Shown here piece by piece: positions 60,231 through 64,000 of a DNA stretch of 64,000 nt. Each line of letters begins with the position of its first letter. Position 1 is the stretch's first letter. The position numbers were made by a program, and so were the translations under genes. Source of the stretch: Ewingella americana ATCC 33852 (GTDB taxonomy: Bacteria; Pseudomonadota; Gammaproteobacteria; Enterobacterales; Enterobacteriaceae); contig NZ_JMPJ01000037.1 of NCBI RefSeq assembly GCF_000735345.1, positions 1 through 64,000 of the forward strand, read 5' to 3'. The notes beneath the pieces were generated by a model that saw only the letters and a program-made list of their open reading frames with translations, was not told the DNA's origin and did no database searches.

Positions 60231-61073
60231 ATGTTATTGGTGCTCACTTGGCCGCGCATGTCGCAACAGCTGCAACTCAATGAGTCTATCACGTGCGAAA
60301 AACCGGTCTGTTTCAACATCTTAAATGGGGAGTTCGCTCCCCACTCGATGGGCGACGGGCACGATGAAGTGCAGTTCTACTGGGATGTTTCTCAGCCGAT
60401 GATGGTGAATCACAGCCATGACATGCTCTGTACCATCAATGGCACACAGCTCGCGCCGGGTGAGCACCATCCTCTGCCATTAGAGGCAGAGATTAAGTTT
60501 GGTTACTTTGTCATAACCACTAAACAGGCCAGCCAAGACGCCAATAGCCGTCAGTTTATCGACAACCTGACTTTGCTCGAACAACCCTCGGCGTTCGACG
60601 CGCCGGAGCTCCCGGCAATCGAAGATATTCTGACTCACGGCGGCTACTACGTTTCCTACCTTGATGATTTACATGCCGACCACGTCTACGGGCCTCAAGG
60701 GCCGGATATCTTAAAAAGTCTTGAGCTGGAGTACAAAAGGTTTTTGATGTGGGGCGAACAGGGCAAGCCGTTTTCCAGCAGCGCCGCGCCGCAAAAAAGC
60801 CAACTGTTGGCTAATGACGGCTTTCTGGAGAATGTCAGGGACAGCGTTAAAAACAAAACCGTTACCGAGTGCATTTTAGATTCCACCGGCCTCATCGATA
60901 AAGTGACCCGACAGCTCAATGTCATCGATGGGGTAGAAGAGTCTGCTCACGAAGAGCGTCAGGACATTTTAAAAGCGCTGGCACCAGAACATATTCTGAC
61001 CAAAGAGCAAAATAGCGTCCCCGCACTGGTATTCCAAGAACTCTATAAATTAGGGCTGAACAGCCATCTATAA
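60231..61073 (+). CDS. tagK: T6SS-associated TagK-like protein with FHA-like N-terminal region
   Basis: The ATG at 60231 is 5 bases after the PAAR stop. The 280-residue protein begins with a beta-rich region with an FHA-like run (INGTQLAPGEHHPLPLEAEIKFG, split as INGTQLAPGEHH and EAEIKFG) that lacks the usual phosphothreonine-binding Ser/Arg set. A helical region follows (IEDILTHGGYYVSYLDD, then VTRQLNVIDGVEESAHEERQ). I assign it to the TagK family of accessory proteins with moderate confidence. It lies between PAAR and tagJ in a row of closely spaced genes. Confidence 0.6.
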   Translation: MLLVLTWPRMSQQLQLNESITCEKPVCFNILNGEFAPHSMGDGHDEVQFYWDVSQPMMVNHSHDMLCTINGTQLAPGEHHPLPLEAEIKFGYFVITTKQASQDANSRQFIDNLTLLEQPSAFDAPELPAIEDILTHGGYYVSYLDDLHADHVYGPQGPDILKSLELEYKRFLMWGEQGKPFSSSAAPQKSQLLANDGFLENVRDSVKNKTVTECILDSTGLIDKVTRQLNVIDGVEESAHEERQDILKALAPEHILTKEQNSVPALVFQELYKLGLNSHL

Positions 61074-61087
61074 CTTCAAATAGGGAT

Positions 61088-61903
61088 ATGAAAAAGATGA
61101 ATGCGACCCATTTAAATGAATTATTAAAAACTCACTCGTTAACTGAAATACAGGCCGAGGTGATTGCAGCCCTCAAATCTAAACCAACGGATACCGAGGC
61201 TCGGGAATTATTATTCAAACTCTACAGCCTTGATGGCTTGTGGGAAAAAGCGCTATTTCAGCTGACCACGCTGATTCAATTTGCGCCCGATATGACCAAG
61301 CGCGCCGAGCTGTATAAAAATCTGATCCTGAGTGAAAAATTGCGCGAAGAGGTGCTGGCGGGCAACCGCACTCCGGGCAATCTCGGCGGCGAGCAGCCTG
61401 AGTGGGTGTTGCTGATGCAACAGGCTAACCAGTTTTTACAGCAGGGCGATCACCTGCAAAGTGAAGCCGTACGCCAGCAGGCATTTTCACAAGCCCCTGA
61501 AATATCAGGTGAGACTAACACCGGCGCTCACTTCACTTGGATTGCAGACAGCGATGGGCGAGTGGGGCCGGCCTGTGAGTTTATCAGCGCTGGCGGCTAT
61601 CGCTGGGTGCCGTTCGCCGATATCCAGCTGCTCACCGTATCCAAACCGACCAGCATCACTGAGCTTATCTGGGCACCGGCGCAAATCACGGTGAATGACA
61701 AAATCTGGTACGGCTATCTGCCAGCACGCTATCCGCTGGCAGCCGACGCCGACAGCGACACTAAACTTGGCCGCAAAACCCAATGGGATCAGCCGTCTGA
61801 GTCTATTTATATTGGCTCAGGTCGAAAAATGTTTATGACCAATCAGGATGAATTCGCTTTATTTGATGTTGAAGAGTTTAGGTTCGATGAACAGGCGAAG
61901 TAA
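61088..61903 (+). CDS. tagJ: T6SS accessory protein TagJ (ImpE family)
   Basis: This 271-residue protein starts with a helical N-terminal half of tetratricopeptide-like repeats (LNELLKTHSLTEIQAEVIAALKSKPTDTEARELLFKL in part). The ImpE-type C-terminal half contains FTWIADSDGRVGPACEFI and YRWVPFADIQLL. HsiE1, the P. aeruginosa member, binds TssB and modulates ClpV access to the sheath. It shares the TAATG junction with tssE. Confidence 0.85.
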   Translation: MKKMNATHLNELLKTHSLTEIQAEVIAALKSKPTDTEARELLFKLYSLDGLWEKALFQLTTLIQFAPDMTKRAELYKNLILSEKLREEVLAGNRTPGNLGGEQPEWVLLMQQANQFLQQGDHLQSEAVRQQAFSQAPEISGETNTGAHFTWIADSDGRVGPACEFISAGGYRWVPFADIQLLTVSKPTSITELIWAPAQITVNDKIWYGYLPARYPLAADADSDTKLGRKTQWDQPSESIYIGSGRKMFMTNQDEFALFDVEEFRFDEQAK

Positions 61904-62382
61904 TGGAAAAGAAAATTCAGTTTTTGCCGACTTTATTTGAACGTTTACTTGATGATGAGCCAAAAAAGAGTTCGGAGCCGCATGACAAGTTCTTTTATGA
62001 CTCCAGAATGATGCGAAAACTGGTTCAGCTAAATATTGGTGAGATCCTCAACAATGCCAATATTGACAGTCAACTTGACGCCCAAAACCATAAATGGGTG
62101 GCCAAGTCAGTATTAAATTACGGCATTGCGCCGTTGGTGGGGAGTTATTCCACGCCTCACGGTTGGGCAAGTATTGAGCGAGTTATCCGCGAATCCATCA
62201 TTCGTTTTGAACCTAGGATCATTGCGGAGTCGTTACTCGTCACCCAATTGCATAATGCCCGCAAAGGCATTGTGCAGTTTGAGATACGGGGGTTAATAAA
62301 GTGGAACCCTCATCCCATTGACCTCTGTGTAGAAGGTGCCTATGACGTGGAAACCGCTCACGCCGAATTACGCGCTCGCTAG
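61903..62382 (+). CDS. tssE: T6SS baseplate protein TssE (gp25-like)
   Basis: This 159-residue protein has the TssE opening FLPTLFERLLDDEP and the gp25-like core with VLNYGIAPLVGSYS, RVIRESIIRFEPRII and FEIRGLIKWNPHPIDL. It binds TssFG and the sheath to start assembly. It is out of the usual tssBCE order and sits at the far end of the cluster, after VgrG, PAAR, TagK and TagJ. Its start overlaps the tagJ stop by one base. Confidence 0.92.
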   Translation: MEKKIQFLPTLFERLLDDEPKKSSEPHDKFFYDSRMMRKLVQLNIGEILNNANIDSQLDAQNHKWVAKSVLNYGIAPLVGSYSTPHGWASIERVIRESIIRFEPRIIAESLLVTQLHNARKGIVQFEIRGLIKWNPHPIDLCVEGAYDVETAHAELRAR

Positions 62383-62468
62383 TGGTTATAAGCATCAGGG
62401 CTGACTTGAGTGGCGCGAGGTTTTTAACGTCCCGTCAACTTTTGATATGATTAAAATAAAGGAATTCT

Positions 62469-62990
62469 ATGGAAAGCGAAAACTCAGTTCGCCCCTTAAC
62501 TACCGGGGAAATACGACTGGCCGAGAACATTTTCGGTAGCTCAATCGAATGGGGCAAAGTCTGGGTGCATTGTGAAAGCTATTTACCCTTCGGCTTGCAG
62601 GGTAAATATGTCGGAATGACGCCCAACGGAGAAATGTATTTCAGGAAAGAGACCTATCTTAAGGATTTCTCCATATCATCTAACTCCAATCAACACTTCT
62701 TTATTCATGAGATGGTCGATGTTTGGCAACAACAGCATGGGATGTGGGTAAAAACCAGAGGCCTATTCAGCTGGGCTTCAAGTTATAAATATACTCTGGA
62801 TGAGAATAAAAAACTCAATGATTATGGCATGGAGCAGCAGGCTCAAATCATTGCCGACTATTTCTTATTAAAAACCTATGGCGTCAGAGGGTTAAAAAAT
62901 GAAATCGGCAGAATGGCCGGGTTTCAGGGGACCTTAGATTCAAGTACAATGCCGCTTTATCGCAAGATATTGCCACCCTCTATCCTATAA
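62469..62990 (+). CDS. Putative T6SS zincin-like effector with altered HExxH (HExxD)
   Basis: This 173-residue protein belongs to the Vgr-related family that starts LTTGEIRLAENIFGSSIEW and has PNGEMYFR before a HEMxHVW-type zinc motif. Here the motif reads FFIHEMVDVWQQQHG: His80-Glu81-x2-Asp84, with the third ligand changed from His to Asp (codon GAT at 62718-62720). A His at position 90 follows. No signal peptide is seen, so it would be carried by the spike. It lies after the T6SS genes and before a lipoprotein, like an effector with its immunity gene. Activity is inferred, not proven. Confidence 0.7.
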   Translation: MESENSVRPLTTGEIRLAENIFGSSIEWGKVWVHCESYLPFGLQGKYVGMTPNGEMYFRKETYLKDFSISSNSNQHFFIHEMVDVWQQQHGMWVKTRGLFSWASSYKYTLDENKKLNDYGMEQQAQIIADYFLLKTYGVRGLKNEIGRMAGFQGTLDSSTMPLYRKILPPSIL

Positions 62991-63001
62991 GGAAGGCTAC
63001 A

Positions 63002-63409
63002 ATGAAGAATGTGATTCTATGTCTTCCCATTCTACTTATTACCGCCTGTCACGCGGGTGACCCTCGGCCTGCTAACCAGCGTTCTACAGTGAGCACGGTT
63101 GCCAATAAAATTTGTATTCTCGCCCCGGTATCCGAAAGCGAAGCAATACGCTCAATAAGTATCAGCGAAGTAGGCAATTACCAGAACCGCATGGAGAAGG
63201 CATTCACCACGGATAAAGCTCCAGAGTTGCGCTCAGATAAATGCGCTCCCAACTTTGATTTTAACTTTATCCCCGGGAAGTCCTATATTTCATCCATTCA
63301 ATCAACGTACATCAACGGCAAAGACCGCGTACCCACCGGCAGCAATTACAGCGTAACCTTCTCCGTATGGATGGAAAAGGGCGCATTAAAGGCTGCAGAT
63401 ATTAATTAA
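63002..63409 (+). CDS. Small periplasmic lipoprotein, putative immunity protein for the preceding effector
   Basis: This 135-residue lipoprotein has the lipobox LITAC (Cys16). A compact mature domain follows with a Cys pair (KICILAPVSESEA, KCAPNFDFNF). Small lipoproteins of this shape are annotated as T6SS immunity proteins when they follow an effector gene. It starts 11 bases after the putative zincin. Its likely job is to protect the periplasm of the producer from that effector. I know no assigned function for this exact family. Confidence 0.7.
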   Translation: MKNVILCLPILLITACHAGDPRPANQRSTVSTVANKICILAPVSESEAIRSISISEVGNYQNRMEKAFTTDKAPELRSDKCAPNFDFNFIPGKSYISSIQSTYINGKDRVPTGSNYSVTFSVWMEKGALKAADIN

Positions 63410-63421
63410 TGGATTATTACG

Positions 63422-63451
63422 AGCCCAAGAAGGGTTGTGCTTTGTTGGGCT
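63422..63451 (+). terminator. Terminator at the end of the effector/immunity module
   Basis: AGCCCAA (63422-63428) pairs with TTGGGCT (63445-63451) around a 16-base loop, followed by TGTATTTTT. It lies 12 bases after the lipoprotein gene and closes the plus-strand arm. Confidence 0.78.
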
Positions 63452-63458
63452 TGTATTT

Positions 63459-63602
63459 TTAGCCGTAGAAATAGTCATAAAAGGCACTGAAGTTATGACT
63501 TCCTAATATCGGTGATACAGCATTACTTAATTCGTTAACGAAGGATTCTTTAATTTCATCATTATCGTCAGCAATGTCAAATACTAGTATAGATAATACA
63601 TA
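63459..63602 (-). pseudogene. Fragment of a small gene, N-terminus lost
   Basis: On the minus strand this 47-codon open stretch reads VLSILVFDIADDNDEIKESFV...FSAFYDYFYG and stops at 63459. It looks protein-like (acidic, amphipathic, aromatic end). It has no ATG, GTG or TTG start in frame, and an in-frame TAA lies immediately upstream at 63603-63605. A short ATG frame overlaps its start in another frame, so it may be a frameshifted or truncated immunity-type gene. Confidence 0.4.
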
Positions 63603-63625
63603 TTACTTTCTTTTACGGATCGATT

Positions 63626-63660
63626 TGACTAGCCAAATTTGTGGATTATTTGGCTAGTCA
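63626..63660 (-). terminator. Hairpin after the minus-strand immunity-like gene
   Basis: TGACTAGCCAAA (63626-63637) and TTTGGCTAGTCA (63649-63660) are perfect 12-base arms. It lies 8 bases beyond the stop of the gene at 63668. The downstream T-run is weak, so it may act mainly as a 3' mRNA stabiliser. Confidence 0.65.
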
Positions 63661-63667
63661 GAAGAAA

Positions 63668-63970
63668 TCAGTCCAAGAAATCGTCCATTTCTAAATAGTA
63701 AATCACTGCCTCAAGCAGATCTTCGTTGGAGGAGGTAGGATGATGTTCTAGTTTATTCTCAATTATTGCCTTGAATGTTGGGTATTCGAGCCACGTGTCA
63801 TAATCATCCTCCATATCCTCATCTTCTTCTTCAGATTCGGCAAGGTAATAGTCTGAATTTTTAATAACTGATCTTTCATTGGAAAATTCTTTATCGACAA
63901 AAAATCCTCCTACCTTAGGTAGTTGCTTATAAATGGCTAATAAACCCTCAAAACCTTTGATTGTTTTCAT
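63668..63970 (-). CDS. Small acidic immunity-like protein (DUF7716-type look)
   Basis: The ATG at 63970 follows GAGGATAG; the frame stays open to the window edge, but the site supports a complete gene of 100 residues. It begins MKTIKGFEGLLAIYKQLPK, carries an acidic stretch (ESEEEDEDMEDDYDTWLE), and ends in FKAIIENKLEHHPTSSNEDLLE and YYLEMDDFLD. This end pattern recurs in small cytoplasmic immunity proteins near polymorphic toxins, from memory. Its partner toxin is not in view and may lie to the right of the window. Confidence 0.6.
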   Translation of the reverse strand: MKTIKGFEGLLAIYKQLPKVGGFFVDKEFSNERSVIKNSDYYLAESEEEDEDMEDDYDTWLEYPTFKAIIENKLEHHPTSSNEDLLEAVIYYLEMDDFLD

Positions 63971-64000
63971 TCTATCCTCATTAGCGACATGTTTTTCCAC

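Overview
The window is enterobacterial chromosome, at roughly 50-55% GC by eye. The efflux gene at 13.6 kb is nearly identical in layout to E. coli YeeO, and the secretion, fimbrial and nucleoside genes are typical of Enterobacterales. A Yersiniaceae-type environmental genus such as Rahnella, Ewingella, Rouxiella or Serratia is plausible, but the sequence alone does not fix the genus. No rRNA, tRNA, CRISPR array or insertion sequence was recognised.

Left end (1-3.85 kb). A short phage-like stretch holds a chain of RNA hairpins resembling a phage C4/IsrK-type antisense RNA upstream of an 80-residue gene. It is followed by a Fur-boxed siderophore/heme-type binding protein with no transporter partners, a LysR regulator and a divergent unknown membrane protein.

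3.85-13.4 kb. Two divergent operons encode two amino-acid ABC importers, a GNAT acetyltransferase, an M20 amidohydrolase and a DszA/SnaA/NtaA-type flavin monooxygenase. This is the parts list of the Bacillus yxe and ytm sulfur-scavenging operons (acetylate, oxygenate, deacetylate), so the region probably salvages cysteine from S-substituted cysteines.

13.6-28.9 kb. YeeO exporter; a tightly overlapping operon of SrpA-type catalase-like heme protein, cytochrome b561, ECF sigma and anti-sigma with a good ECF-like promoter; a TetR-controlled tripartite RND efflux pump whose two promoters carry the same GTGACC-N12-GGTCAC operator; a nucleoside module of an NCS1 permease, a DeoD paralogue lacking two catalytic residues and a YeiL-like regulator; and a LuxR-type regulator.

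28.96-63.4 kb. A complete type VI secretion system (TssA-TssM, PAAR, TagK, TagJ, TagL and an Eag chaperone) on two divergent arms. A chaperone-usher fimbrial operon lies between clpV and tssB, while its probable tip adhesin lies 3 bases after tssA on the opposite arm, followed by a Gnt1-like GlcNAc transferase. VgrG ends in 13 copies of an 18-base Thr-Pro repeat containing a frameshift. The module closes with a predicted zincin-like effector whose HExxH has become HExxD, and a lipoprotein that is probably its immunity protein. A second immunity-like gene and a gene remnant lie at the right edge.

The most novel features are the interlocking of fimbria, T6SS and glycosyltransferase, the shifted Thr-Pro tail of VgrG, the effector/immunity pair, the altered DeoD paralogue, and the ECF/catalase/b561 operon with its own promoter.
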